This document shows, piece after piece, positions 47,435-59,400 of a stretch of DNA of 64,000 nucleotides. The DNA is from Falciphora oryzae (taxonomy: Eukaryota; Ascomycota; Sordariomycetes; Magnaporthales; Magnaporthaceae). The translations under genes and the position numbers were made by a program. The stretch's first letter is position 1. Every line of letters begins with the position of its first letter. The stretch covers positions 248,001-312,000 of the forward strand of contig JNVV01000014.1 in NCBI GenBank assembly GCA_000733355.1, in the 5' to 3' direction. The notes below the pieces were generated by a model, which searched no databases, was not told the DNA's origin, and saw nothing but the letters and a program-made list of their open reading frames with translations.

Positions 47435-48117
47435 GGGCCTGTCCTAGACTAACGGTTTTTTGGTTTTTTGGTTTTTTGCTCAACTTTTTTTCTAGAATAG
47501 ATCAACACCAAAAGTAGGATAACGTGGTTCACAAGCGAGTCGGACACCCAAGCGAGTCGGACAGTAAAAAACGCATATTAAAACCGTCCGTGCACGACCG
47601 TGCATTTCGCCCAATTTACTGTAAAATTCGCTGAAATTTTAAACAGTTATAGTTAACTATAGTTATAACGATTGTAAAAATAATTTTTTTAGATTTTTAT
47701 TATTATTCCTTTTAGGTTAATTTGCAATACTGTACGTCGCACTGTATGTAATACGCAAACTAACCTAAAAAGGAAGGTGGGAAAATTATAAAAAAAAAAT
47801 TAAAATTAATTTTTTTATATAATTATATATAATTAGTTAAATTTTGCTAGCATTTGACTAGAAATTGAGCGAGTTATTTAACTGAAAAAAAAAAGGTATT
47901 TAATATGCGTTTTCCTGCTATCCGATTCGCTGTCCGACTCGCTTGGGTGTCCGACTCGCTTGTGAACCACGTTATCAAAAACAAATTAATATGGATGCGG
48001 TTTTAAATAATATAAATTCATTTCATAAGCTTCTTTTTTAATGCAAGGCTTTCAATCTTTAGAAAATTTTTAGCAAAAAACCAAAAAACCAAAAAACCGT
48101 TAGTCTAGGACAGGCCC
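47435..48117. mobile_element. Outer miniature inverted-repeat element (MITE)
   Basis: Bounded by perfect 46-bp terminal inverted repeats (47435-47480 and 48072-48117) that begin GGGCCTGTCCTAGACTAACG and contain three GGTTTTTT units. The flanks show a possible 3-bp target duplication TCA (47432-47434, 48118-48120). Excluding the inner insertion it is only about 230 bp and has no coding capacity. The GGGCC start and 3-bp duplication suggest a PIF/Harbinger-like source, which is tentative. Confidence 0.85.
47522..47972. mobile_element. Inner MITE, pogo/Fot1-related, nested in the outer MITE
   Basis: A 451-bp AT-rich element with TA target duplication (47520-47521, 47973-47974). Its inverted ends start ACGTGGTTCACAAGCGAGTC and stay identical for about 43 bp, each holding two copies of CGAGTCGGACA at 17-bp spacing. 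The ends closely match those of the transposase element at 24846-26692 (ACGTGGTTCAC then CGAGTCGGACA). The interior has no open frame and folds on itself: arms at about 47707-47725 and 47755-47776 (AGGTTAATTTGC versus GCAAACTAACCT). It is probably a non-autonomous relative of that family. Confidence 0.88.
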
Positions 48118-49117
48118 TCAGTCTAGCCTCAGAGCCTGTTCGAGCTGCTGCCAATGCACAATCTTCAGGCCTTGGCGTATTGAGTGTCCATTTTATTGAT
48201 TCCTCTTTCTCTCCTCTGCGGTCCATACTCGTCGAGGTTCCGTCCACTCCCCCTCGTGTTCTTCCCTATCTCTCCGCCACTCAGCCATCACCCTGGAGAC
48301 AGTCTTGGGGCTGATGAACGCTGACAAAACTTGCAGCGGCCAACCTGGCTTCCCTAGCCAGTACCAGTGCCTCGAATAGTAACTTCTCTCTTGCCCCGAG
48401 ACTTCTTCACGCCACAACCGATAACCACAAGAGGTACACTACAACTACAAAAAAAAAACTCGATACACTCGCCGCCATGTCCAAGAGGCGTCACCGAGCC
48501 CGTGTCCTACGAGACCTCTTCGTTGGCGCCGAGAAACTACCCCCCCATCGGGCTATACCCCTCGTACGTAGGTATGCTCCCCCATCCTCCCTCTCTTTTG
48601 AGCACAGGATCATCTTGTCCATATCAGCAGCACCGTGCAAGCACACAAGCAGGCGGCCACACGCAGGACATCTACCAGGCAGCCCGGCCTCTTATCCGCC
48701 GTCCCTCTCCTCTCTCCGAAATCGAGTAGCCGCGAGCTACAGACTCCAGCAGTCCGCCCCCACTACCATCGTGTCGACCGACGAAAGCCCTCTCCGTCTC
48801 TTCCTCCTGTGATAGCTCCATATCTGCCCAGCCAGTCGGTATACCCCATCACTAGTTGATGCCCCTTGTCTCGCTCTTTGTCCCGCTCTCCGGTCATGTC
48901 AGCTTACCGAGAATACCTGGAAGCCGCGAGCGCGTGCCAAGACTCCTACGCAGGTATAACCACACCAGCCTTGTCCGGCCACTGTGTTATACAGGTGGTG
49001 TACATATGCTGAGGCGTCCATCAGATCAAGCCCGCGAGGCCGGCGAGAAAGAGACAAGAGAAAAAGGAGACACGGCCCATCCGGTCGTTCCATCGCCAAC
49101 ACCACCTCGCTCCGTGC

Positions 49118-49186
49118 TAGGTCTCTTCCGCTTCCATTACCACGTCGACGACCAGAAGATTTGGGACAACCACGGTGGCACGAACT
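49118..49186 (+). pseudogene. CBM21-like fragment
   Basis: The plus strand reads FRFHYHVDDQKIWDNHGGTN and then stops. It resembles the signature end of CBM21 glycogen-binding domains, and specifically IRYNVNGQELWDSNGGTNF in the Gac1-like gene 4-5 kb to the right on the other strand. The rest of the domain is not found nearby. Either a decayed duplicate or a chance match. Confidence 0.3.
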
Positions 49187-50490
49187 GACGGGTTGGCCTC
49201 CCATGACAAGATACAGCGGGGGCGCCGTCGCAAACTCCATCTTTATACCCAACGGCCGTGGTCCAGCCGCATGTGGATTGTGCAGGAGTTAGCCGTCTGC
49301 GGCTCGGCCGTCTTCGCGTGCGGGACGACCGCGCTGCCCTAGGGAACCCGCAGCGCGCGTGGGTGCTAGGCAAGCAAACGTGGCTTGCTCGCCGCGGTGC
49401 TGGCCGCCTGCCCAAAACGGCCGAGGGAACTAATCCCGGCGAGTTCGAGCCGCTATGCCAGCTAGCCTTGGGGCTTCCTGGCCTTGTTCAACTCCTAGAG
49501 GCTAGCCTTATCTGGCGACCCCTGACCCTTGGCCTTCCACCCCCAGGAAGCAACTTTGGCTCTGGCGCTAACAAGAACACTGCTCCAAGAGCCACCACCG
49601 CAAATCCCGATCACCGAACACGCCGGCGGCCTGTCTCACGCCTACAACACTTCGCCTCATCCGGGCTGGCCCAGCCTTACCCCTGGCAGCAGACGATCCA
49701 CCCAGTGCAAGTCCGGCCACGAGCGCTTCCCTTTTGACAATTTCACACCCTCTGTCGAGGCGGCACGCCCTAGCCTCCAACAGCGGGCCACTGCCTTTGC
49801 CGGGATCACTCATTCGTCGGACACGGCCACGCACCTCCCTGCCGACTTGCCCCTTTTGCATGCACCCCCGTCCTCGAAGCTTCGCTCAATGCCGGCAATA
49901 ACCGTACAACGTCAGCATGAACGACGCTCTTCCGTTGGCCTCGTTCGCATGCCACTGGGTTGGGTGGCGAACGCCGCCTCGCCTTGGGGGGCGTGCAACC
50001 GGCTCACAAAGTCGCCTCCCTCCCAGGGGGTTCAGGATCGAGAACATCAAACTGCATGAGGGGAAGGCAGCCCGACGACCTCTAGCCTTTCATCCCAGCT
50101 CCACCACGGTCCTCTGCGGGATCACATAAGATGCGCCAGGGCAGACACACAGGCATAAGACGTCCCTGGACTACCTGCCACTGGAACAAAACGGGAGGTC
50201 AGGATGCCCGACGAGAGGCCAAGAGACCAAGGACGATAACTTTCTCATCCCCCCAAGCCCAGCTCGCCAACTAGGACTTGCAGGATATGTGCGCCATCTG
50301 CAGTCGCCGTCAGCGCGCGCCCCGCGAGTTCCAATCCCCCCGCCTTTGTAGCCCCAGCCAGCACCATTCCCAGTGGCAGGATCATCGTTCCATGCGAGCC
50401 TGGCAGCCCAGCGGCCTGTCCTGCGACCCATGCCTTTGAGCGCTGTCCGCTGTCCACGTCGCGCCGCGGCGGGTCCGAGCCCGCCAGGCA

Positions 50491-50711
50491 CAGGCGCAGC
50501 CGCCGAGTCTTGCTTATGCTTCTCTCCCTCTCTCGCCCAACGCACATGCGGCATGAGGTTCCCGCCCGACGTCTTGCCACTGGAGAAAGGCGAGGACGGC
50601 AGGCGCAGCCGACAATTTGGTTTATGCTTCTCTACGTCGCCCAACGCGCGCACACGCGGCGCAGGTCCCCCCGGCCCGACAACATCTCGTCGCTGGAGAA
50701 TGATGAGGACA
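50491..50711. repeat. Diverged tandem duplication, about 110-bp unit
   Basis: Two adjacent units each begin with AGGCGCAGCCG, continue through TTATGCTTCTCT and CGCCCAACGC, and end with CACTGGAGAA or CGCTGGAGAA followed by GAGGAC. They are similar but clearly diverged. No gene is supported here. Confidence 0.7.
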
Positions 50712-51015
50712 AAAAACAGGCCGCGATTGGCACCTCCCAGGGGACCACGGCGGAGCCCAACCCACCATCTATCTCCCTGCCCTCCAGCCAGCGCCTCATC
50801 TCCTCTCCACTAATCGCCCTCCCGGGAAGCACGCGGAGGCGAGTCCGTAGGAGATGCGCAGGTGCGCAAACACACCCCCGGCCGATCGACAGAGTAGCAA
50901 TAAGCAGGCCAGAGTGCTGGTCGGGCGTCAAGAGGCCCAGAGCCAGAGCATCAGCATGCTTGACGTCTTCCCCAGATCTGCAGGCCTATGGCCACCCCAG
51001 ACCCCCGCTCTATCC

Positions 51016-51049
51016 AGAAGAAGAAAAAAAAAAAAAAAGAAAAAAAAAA
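51016..51049. repeat. Purine (A-rich) tract
   Basis: AGAAGAAGA followed by runs of A interrupted by single G. Confidence 0.9.
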
Positions 51050-52675
51050 TCGTCTGCGTCCCCTTCACGCAGCGTGGAGCAGTGCCACGCAAGTCACAGT
51101 CGGTAGGTAGCTAGCGACGCCCGAGCGGCCATACGAGGGGACACACGTCAATATGCATGTCTGTTCGGATCCGCCCGATGTCCCCTCAGCAGACGGCCCA
51201 GTGGTCAGGCCTTTTTAACGCATGCAGCATGCATCCGCCCCGCTTATCACATATTTCCGTTCAGCACCAAAGGTTACTGGAAAGAATTCTTCATAGTAAT
51301 GATATTTTCTGGCATTCTGTTTTTATCTTTTTATTTGATTTCTTCTTTTCATCCTCCCTTGTATCCCTACTGCATTGGAACCCGAGACCCTCATTCCCCA
51401 AACGCACTGCGAGGTAAAAACGCCCTTTCCCAGACCATAACCAGAAAACCCTTATCCGTGCCAGTCAGGTTTTGCCACGACGAGCGGACCTGCGAGTTTC
51501 CACCTCCCCTTCCATCCCTAGCATTCAGCCCTTTCCTCCTTGCCCGATACCCTTGCACACCCTAGTGCCCATCCTAGGCTCCATCAAGGCCAAGCACAGG
51601 GCCGGCCGGCGAGGCCACTTCCGTCGTCCGTCGGGAGTCGGCCGCCGCCGGCCCCGTCTCCAAGTCAAGGATCGTCTTGGCTACCAGGCCACGGCGTGCA
51701 GGTGTCAGAAGAAAAAGAAAAAAAACAATTTGAAGACAAGAATAACTCCGATACACCTTTCCCTCACTTTTATTTAGACCTTGGCACCCTCTCGTGTGCT
51801 TGGCATCCAGGTCCACGACCAATCATGGCAGAAAAACCAGCCGAGAAACAGGAAAACAGACCAGCAAAACGAGCGCCGAACCTCGAAAGCAGGAAAAGCA
51901 AAAAAACAGAAGAGACAAACGTGACTGCCCTGGAGAGGAGAGATGCCTAGCAAGAACATAAACGAAATGGCGATTTGGAGCAAACAAACGACGACATCAT
52001 CATGACAACAAAGCGCACGCACAGGCAGGAAAAGCCAACGCTCCGGGCATGATTTGAAAGTCATAAGCATCCAACAAGACAAGGAAAGAGAGAAAAAAGA
52101 GCGTGAAAGCAAACGACAAGAGTAGAGAATTATGCATTATGAAGACAGCATTGAAAAACGCCTTTCCCAGCCTGCCAAATGTCTCGCAAACCGTATGCAT
52201 GTAAAAGATAGGGCGGAAGTCGACGAGGGATTCGATATCGAGTCGATAGGTTAGGTGGTATTTCCATATATGTCGGACCAGGCTCTGTTGTGTAGGTGGC
52301 CGAGGCAGTATATCGAGGAGTAAAGTGAGGCCGACACATGTGGTATGTGGCAGGATACTGTGTATAAACATGGATCCTTGAAACGTAGATTTAGGAGGCC
52401 AATCGCTGACCATAATCTCGGCTGTCGAAAGGTCGGCGGCCGGATAGGCATTGAACTGGTGGCAAGGGCTGATGTTGTGTATGCAATTGGATCCAGGGAA
52501 AGGAGTCGATGGCGACAAAGGCGTGACGAAGATGTATGGTTGTCGAAGTTCCAAGGTGAAGCGCGTGTTTTGGCCAAGAGAATCGACAAGGAGACCACAA
52601 CCGGATAGCGAGGACCATTCTCCAGCACAGCCGTAGCATTCTCACTCAGCGGATGCCACGAACGCTCACGACCGC

Positions 52676-55217
52676 TCAACCCCTAATTGCCGTCGCTGCA
52701 TGAGTCTCCGCAAAAGGGAAGCGACCGTAATTGTGCTGATGATACTGAAGCTCATTCGACGACGACGTACCGGTCATGGGGTGGAAGGATCCCACCATGC
52801 CCGTTGCCGGCGAGGTTGAGCGGCCAGTATTCGCGGGGATGGACGATGACCGCGCCTGGGACGGAGTGGGTTGCTGCGAGGGAGACGAGACTGGAGGCGG
52901 TGCCGAGAAGCCGGAGGAGGCGGCGGCGTGGAAATAAGGATTGACGCTCCGGAGGGAGTGATGTTGGGCTCCGTGTCCCTGAGGCCGGCTGGTACCGGCC
53001 ATGTGCAGCGGCGTGCCGACCAGGCTAGAGTCGTTGGAGCTGCTGGCCGTCCTGGTCTCATCGTCGGGGCCGTCGAATCGGCCTGTCGACCTCATGGTGC
53101 CGTCGTTCATTTGAGGGCTAGACTGCTTCGAGCCAAACTGCATGAGAAAGTAGAGTAGTCGTTAGCTGGGCTGTCTGCCTTGCGTTTTGGCTTCTTTCGA
53201 GCGGGTGGGCACGCGTGTCTAGACGCATTGGCGGAGTGGCGGGGCCCCTGGCGATAGTTCAGATTGTTTATTTTAATGCACATACAAAGCAGTACTTGTT
53301 GACCAGCTCCTCGTACGAGGCTGAAGAAAGGCTCGAGCCAGCCGCTGCGTGGGCCCCAGGGAAGGGCGCCGCGGACTGGATGGTGGGCGCGGGCTTCTTG
53401 ATCACTTGGCCCGGTCGGGTGGGGAGGGCAGGGTTCCCGCCGGTGTTGACGGGGGGCAGGACTGGCCTGGCCGCCGGCGAAGGCATTCCCCTCGTGTTTC
53501 CCTTCATATACAGGTCGTCACTCTTGGGGGATGACTGCTTGGCAGCCTGGATCGCCGTCGACAGCGAGGCACCAAAGTCGTAGCGGTTGGCGAAGGCTTG
53601 GCCGCTCGGAGTGGAGAGACGGCTCGGCAGGTTGTCGCTCGGAATGCTAGTCGTCGACTTGACACCCTTGAGCCGGATCGACGTCGGCCCCTCCTCTCCG
53701 AGGTAGTCCTCGATAGACTGATCGAACTTGATCTTGCCGTTCTGGCCAAACTCGGCCATGCCAAGGGGCGCCGGCTTGGGCTTGGACGCCTCTTGAGCGT
53801 GACTGCCACGGCGGTTGCTCTTTGGGAGACCACCGCTGACAGGACGAGATGACGCACCCTGGAATCCCCGCTTTCCATTCTGCGGCAGCATCTTCTTGTG
53901 GAAGTCAACCTGGAAGTTGGTACCTCCGTTGCTGTCCCACAACTCCTGGCCGTTTACGTTATAGCGTATGCAAAAGTACAGCGTCTTGGACTCGAGGTTG
54001 GCCATCTCGGACAGCTTGATGGTGAAGTTGAACCTGTCGTGGCTCAGGTGCGAGTTGTGGGTGCGGATCTCGGTCGAGTACTCAGCCGCGACCTCGGACG
54101 TCGTCTTCCAGTAGTCGAATGTGAACCTGCAGGTGACGTGCTTCTGGAACGCCAGGTTGGCTACGTCGATCGAGCCGACCAGTGATTTGTGGTCGTTCGT
54201 CAGCCAGACTCGCTCCAGCCTCACCGGCATCGCCTTGCGATCCGGCGTCTCCAGGGGGAAGTTGGTCACGATGATCTCCCACTCGAATGGGGGCGACCGG
54301 GGTTGGGGCCGGCTGTCGGAGCCAGGGAACGGGAACTCGTTATCGCTCCCGTAGTTATCGGCAGGCGACGACCCAGCGCTAACAGCAAGCGGCCTATCGA
54401 CCTGCAGGAAGTGTCGGACGTGCTCGAGGTGCGAGTCGAAGTGGACGGCCTTGGAGAATGTTGGCGTTCCGGGCATGCTAGATGGCCGCCTCCGCGAAGG
54501 TGGACGCAGGGCAGGCCTCACCAGCTCGCCAGACTTCTTCCTGACCATCTGCGGCTTCCTCCGCATAGTCTCCTCCTCAGAGTCAGCGTCTGATGCCGAG
54601 ATGGAGTTCTCGTCCGCCTTGGGGATCACGATGTCCGACTCTGTTGCCGACCTCTGGTGCGATATCCGGCGGGCGGCGCCGGCAAGAGCGTCCAGGGTGC
54701 TAGTGCTAAAGCTCGTGTGCAGAATCTCGCCGGCCTTGGGTGAGTCGATGACCACCTTGAGAGACGCCGCCCCGTCCTTTGTTGGGGAGCTCTCGCGGTT
54801 CTGGGGAATTTGGCTGATGGCGTCGTGCAGCTCCTTGAGGTTGTCAATTTGCCTTCCTCGGACCTCCGGCAGGTCGTCGTCATCGCTACTAGCCGACGAC
54901 TCTGGAGGGGAGATAATGGCGCCATTTGGGATGCCGAGGCCGTCCGTGACGGGCGGGGGCGACTTCCGCAGGCTGGCGCTGGACACCATGCTCTTCAGAT
55001 CCTCTGATGTCCCCTCCGGAGTGGGCTGATACTTGGGGCCGGCATTTTGCAGCGTCGCGGGAGCGGACGGTGTCCTGCGGTGACGGGTGAGGTAGGACGC
55101 CGATCGAGGCAACGAAGGCCGCGAGCCTCCGGTGGCCAGCGAGGGGCGACGGCTCGCTTCTGGTGACGAGGTAGTCGAGGAGGCAGGGGAGCGGTGGGAT
55201 GGGGGTGTGTAAGGCAT
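52676..55217 (-). CDS. Glycogen-targeting regulatory subunit of protein phosphatase 1 (Gac1-like, CBM21)
   Basis: Expected to tether type-1 phosphatase to glycogen and so stimulate glycogen synthase (family knowledge). Exons 55217..53286 and 53137..52676 with a 148-bp GTATGT..CAG intron give 797 aa. The ATG at 55217 begins MPYTPPSHRSPASS. A phosphatase-docking RVxF-type motif, KAVHF, is at about 256-260, correctly placed before the CBM21 domain at about 311-438. That domain includes FEWEIIVTNFP, RVWLTNDHKSLVGSIDVANLAF, VTCRFTFDYWKT and the signature LYFCIRYNVNGQELWDSNGG. The N-terminal 250 residues and the whole C-terminal half are disordered, rich in Ser, Pro and Gln, with many possible phosphosites. 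The long upstream region carries an A/T tract (55594-55634), so a long leader is likely. Confidence 0.93.
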
Positions 55218-55593
55218 TCCTGCGTTTGACCGGCCGCGCAAGGATCGTGAGGGGGATTACAGGGACTGCGGGGGCAGGTCGTGTGTGTGCTGGGATCGGA
55301 ACAGAGACTATGTCCTTCGCAACGAAACCATCAAAAGGATATGCCGTCGGGGGTTTTGCTTCTGGGGTCTTGGGAGGACCTGGGAAGAAGAAATCGGCGA
55401 GCGTTAGCAGGTGGTTGATTACGGAGAGCAACATAGGTGGCGGTGGCCATTGCAATATGCAGTGGGCTAAATATTAGGGTCAAAGGATGGGATTCTGTGA
55501 TTGGAGCGGGAGAAAGCCAAAAAAGAAAGTCGAAGAAAAGTTCACAAGCCACGACAACAAATAAAATCCGGGTTTGCGTTTGTTGTGGGCGAA

Positions 55594-55634
55594 CGAAAAA
55601 AGAAAAAAAAAAAAAAAAAAGAAAAAAAAAGAGG
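55594..55634. repeat. A-rich tract in the presumed Gac1-like leader or promoter
   Basis: Runs of A interrupted by single G, about 380 bp upstream of the Gac1-like ATG; pyrimidine-rich in the sense of that gene. Confidence 0.9.
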
Positions 55635-56460
55635 TTGCATGAGCGCCCGATGAGGGGACAAAATGCGGAGGGGAGTGTTGGGCTTGTGGTTATATCGGAC
55701 CATGTCGGCAGGAATCGAGCAGCCCGGCGCCAGGCAACCAGTGTCTTGTCTCGCAGCTGCCACATGACGAATGTGGAGAAGACGGCGGAATGTTGATTGG
55801 GGCACTTACTGAGTGACGAGACAAGAAGGAAGTTGGGCCGATCGAGAATTGCTCTGGCAATGTTCCAGCAACAGAGTCAATCCGCGAGACAGCCGGCGGC
55901 CCCGGATTTGTCGGCGGGGAGGTGGGAGCGGGACTGGAGGGGAAAGGGCAGAGGAGCCGGCAGACTGATGATTCAACAACAGCCGTGCGTGTGGTCGGTT
56001 CCTCTTGGTCCAGTAAGAGCAGGACGACAAGAGGTCGAGGATCGAGACCTGCGATGCTGCGTCTGCAGGTTCGGCGAATGCGGGCCAGGGGCTGCTCGCT
56101 GAGCGTCCTTTCTTCGTTGGGCTCCGCAGTTCCTTTGTCCGTGGACTGCGTGCGGTCGGGACGCAAGAGAGTCCTGCTAACGAGCTCTGCTTGTCAGCCG
56201 CGATGGTGAAGCGAAAAGGGAGGAACCTCTCGCTCTGCAACGGGGCACTGCTGCGTCTGGATGGAGGTGGTGGCCGAGGCAGCAGGTTGGTGGACTGAGA
56301 GAGAGGAATGGAAGGTGTGGGCTTGGGAGCAGGGGAACGGATCAGTTTTGAAGGATTGAAGCCGCTGCGGAATGGTTGAGCGACCGTGGGGGGGCGTGCA
56401 GTTAGTGTGTCGCCGGTCCTGGCACTGTGTCGGCCGATGGGGCACGTACCTTGTCGAGCC

Positions 56461-56495
56461 TTTTTTTTCTTTTTTCGATTTTTTTTTTTTTTTTT
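56461..56495. repeat. T-rich tract
   Basis: T runs interrupted by C, G and A, ending in an uninterrupted run of 17 T. Confidence 0.9.
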
Positions 56496-59400
56496 ACTCA
56501 CTTTTCTTGTCGGGACGGATCTAATGATGCGGGCAAGAACCTTGCCAGGACCGACCAGGATTGTCACCAACCAAAACGAGCAGGTGTGTCCCGCGAAGGC
56601 CCCAGGAGTTGGCGAGGCAGTCGAGACGAGAAGGGGCTGGCTGGATATCGGCAGAAAATAATAGTAATAATTATTATCACCATGAATCTGCAGCATCGAC
56701 GACGAGGGACGCCAAGGAGGCATGGCGAAATAGCCACCACCACGAAAACCCTCCCCTCCTGTCGCCTTCCGGGCTCGGCCAAGACTGTGCGCACCTCTGT
56801 GGCATGCTGCATCACACGGACTACCTACCAGCCGTGTGACGCTCCAAGCAGGACGCGATACAGCCGTGTGCACGGAGAGGGCCAGCCAGGCCCCTTGTCA
56901 ACTGAAGTGCGAGGTTTGGGAGGCTGGCTGGGCAGATGGGCTATCATGATGATGCGGGTGTGAGGTGAGGGCAGCCGGGCAGCCAGCCGGCGGTTTCCAG
57001 AAGCAGTATTTTATTTTTATTTTATTTTCTACCCTGCAAGGAGGGTCTCCGCGACGGTGTGGTTTGTCCAAGCTGCCGTGGGGTACGGAATGCCTGCCTG
57101 TTGCTCCAGAAGAACCCGACGATAATGGTTACCAGGGCTCAGGCTCAAGAAACATCGGTCGCACGGGCGCAGCGACAAGGGCGACTCCCCAGTTGCCCTG
57201 CTCTCTGAAACCGCTTGGGTGAGGGACCACGATTGCAATCGACAGGCCGAGTCGTGCCACCCTGGCACCACGATGCCCTGCGAAGCGCTACGCGTCTAAT
57301 GAGTTCCTTGGTAGGCGTGGCTTTGAAGCAAGCGCGAAGTTTCCGAGACGGGAGTCGTCTAGGGCCTCATTCCGGCAAGTCAAAGACCGCCGCCTGCTAC
57401 GTTCAGTCGCATTTGTTCTTCAAGTGGTCCGAGGGCAATCAATTTGGAAAAGCATCCTCAACTCTTTGCCTGGACAGGATACTTGTCACCACAGCGCCGG
57501 CAAGCTCCCCTACCGTTTCCTTTGGCCAGCTAGACGGCACAGCCAGGGCGCCGCCGCAAAGGCAGAAATTTCTGATTTGGGGGCGGGCGAGAGACTCGAG
57601 GTGGCGTGTGCGGTCTAAACATGGTAACTTGGGCGCCCGGGTCCCTTGCAAGCCTCGCGCGCGAGGGCATGCCTTGCAATGCCTTGCAGGTACTGAGTAC
57701 TTTGTGCTGGGCTGCAGCGGCCATGGGTCTCTGATAGGGTCTGGAAAGGTCAATGACGTACGCGTTCTAGGGCTACGCTACAGCCGAATGCGCCCAAGCC
57801 ACAGCACTAAACGCCATGATTTTATTTTTTTCCTATCCCATTGCCATCGCCCTCGCTTCCAGACAGCAGATAGCGAAGGCGAAACCCACGGCAGTTATCA
57901 GCCATCGGTCAAACATGCCCGCCTGTATTCAGCCAACCGTATTGTTCCATTGCTGGCACCACTCTTTTTTTCTATCACTGTTGCTGCTGAACATAGTACA
58001 CAACCGTGCCCACACCGCGCTTGGCAGATTGGCTACTGCCCTTGTGCTTTTTCTGCCACTAGCGTTTCGCCCTCCCTCGCGGCTTTCTATGTACACCGGG
58101 GTTGATTGCCTTTCATGGAAGTTGGTTCTCGAGGCGTAGATCCGGTCGCTGCGGTCTCCAGCGAATCCCAACGAGATAAGTGCGCCACGCCCTCATCTCC
58201 AACGTCCACCTATGTAACTCGTCCCACCACGACCAGCTCTCGCGTGGGATCGGCCTTTTGGCGGGCAGAGGCAGGGCCCGGGTGGTGACATGTCTCTTTT
58301 TGTCTTTCTCTCTCTTTATCTCTTTCCCCGGGCTCCACCGCATCCCGTCTCCGGAGAACGCACAAGCCCGTCATCCGGCTGGCAGCATCGCAGGTCGGCG
58401 GCAGCAAGCAGCTGCACTGTGTTCTTTCATCGCTCTCTCTCCTCTCATACGTTAGAATTGCCTCTTCGAGATGCCCCAGAGCTACTGAGACAGGGCCCAC
58501 ACCTGCTCGATGCGCCTCTCGACTGGGATCACCTTGACAAAGTAGCCTCAGGCGAGGCGGTCTTGGCTCTGGACAGGTTGGGGCGCTGGGACCGATTGGT
58601 GGCCGGGGCGCTGCCTCTTCTTTTTTCTCACTCTCTTTTGTGGGTTCACCGTCCTCGATAGGCCTAGCGTCGAAATATTGTGGATGCACCTGCGCGGTGT
58701 CAGGCAAGACTCGTGTCTGTAGATTTGATGGCCGGGGTTCACCGACCAGTCCTCGGACCCAAGCATCTTGCCTGCAGACCTTCTCATTACTCATCATTTT
58801 TGTTGGGGTTTGTATGGTTTTACATATCTTTCGTCCCCTCTTTCTTTCTCTGCGTGCTGCAGGAGGGAAGAGGGAGACGCTTTGAGCGGTTGCAGTGGCG
58901 GTGGCGGATTCCCCAGCAGAAATGTCGCGATGCCCGACCCTGGGGACCACACCATCCCGTCCTGACTTGCACCTGGGGCGGATGGGATGAGATGCAATAG
59001 GCTGCGCCGGCTTGTTTATTCTAGCTTTAGCTTTATGAGTGCTTGTGGTCGGCGCTTCTCCTCGGCACGTCAGGTCAATGCTGGTCTTTTCATGTCGGCG
59101 GCCGCAGACATCGCTCGGCAGGCCTAAAATGACAGCGCGAAGTCAATGCCCTGCTCGACGCCGTCTTCTTTTCTTCTTATCTCAACTCGGGCTATCTGTG
59201 GATGGGCCTATTCCCGTCGGCGGTTGCAACAGGATTTGCACGCCATCGCCAGCCTTTGCGGCTTGCCTTTCCTGTCGTCCCGTCGAGATGTATGTACAGC
59301 CTCACCCAAGCCATGCTGGCGGGTACATGGGCACCGCTTTCTGTCGGGGATTTTGGCGCCTTTTGGTCAAACATCAGCCTGCCGCCACCGACAGAGGGGA

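Larger units (their letters stand above)
48121..52675. other. Gene-poor 4.5-kb stretch with coding-like fragments
   Basis: Contains several coding-like but unjoinable plus-strand frames: around 48480-48570 (EPVSYETSSLAPRNYPPIG), 48897-48953 (MSAYREYLEAASACQDSYA, followed by a GTATAA donor-like site) and 49118-49186 (see separate entry). A diverged tandem duplication lies at 50491-50711 and a purine tract at 51016-51049. No complete gene is supported. Confidence 0.4.

Noticed and set aside
55806..56873. 355-residue minus-strand open frame
   Set aside because: Begins without an ATG and owes part of its length to a homopolymer that reads as poly-Lys; no motif.
57215..58105. 296-residue plus-strand open frame
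   Set aside because: No ATG near its start, no signal peptide or domain, and composition typical of chance frames in GC-rich DNA.
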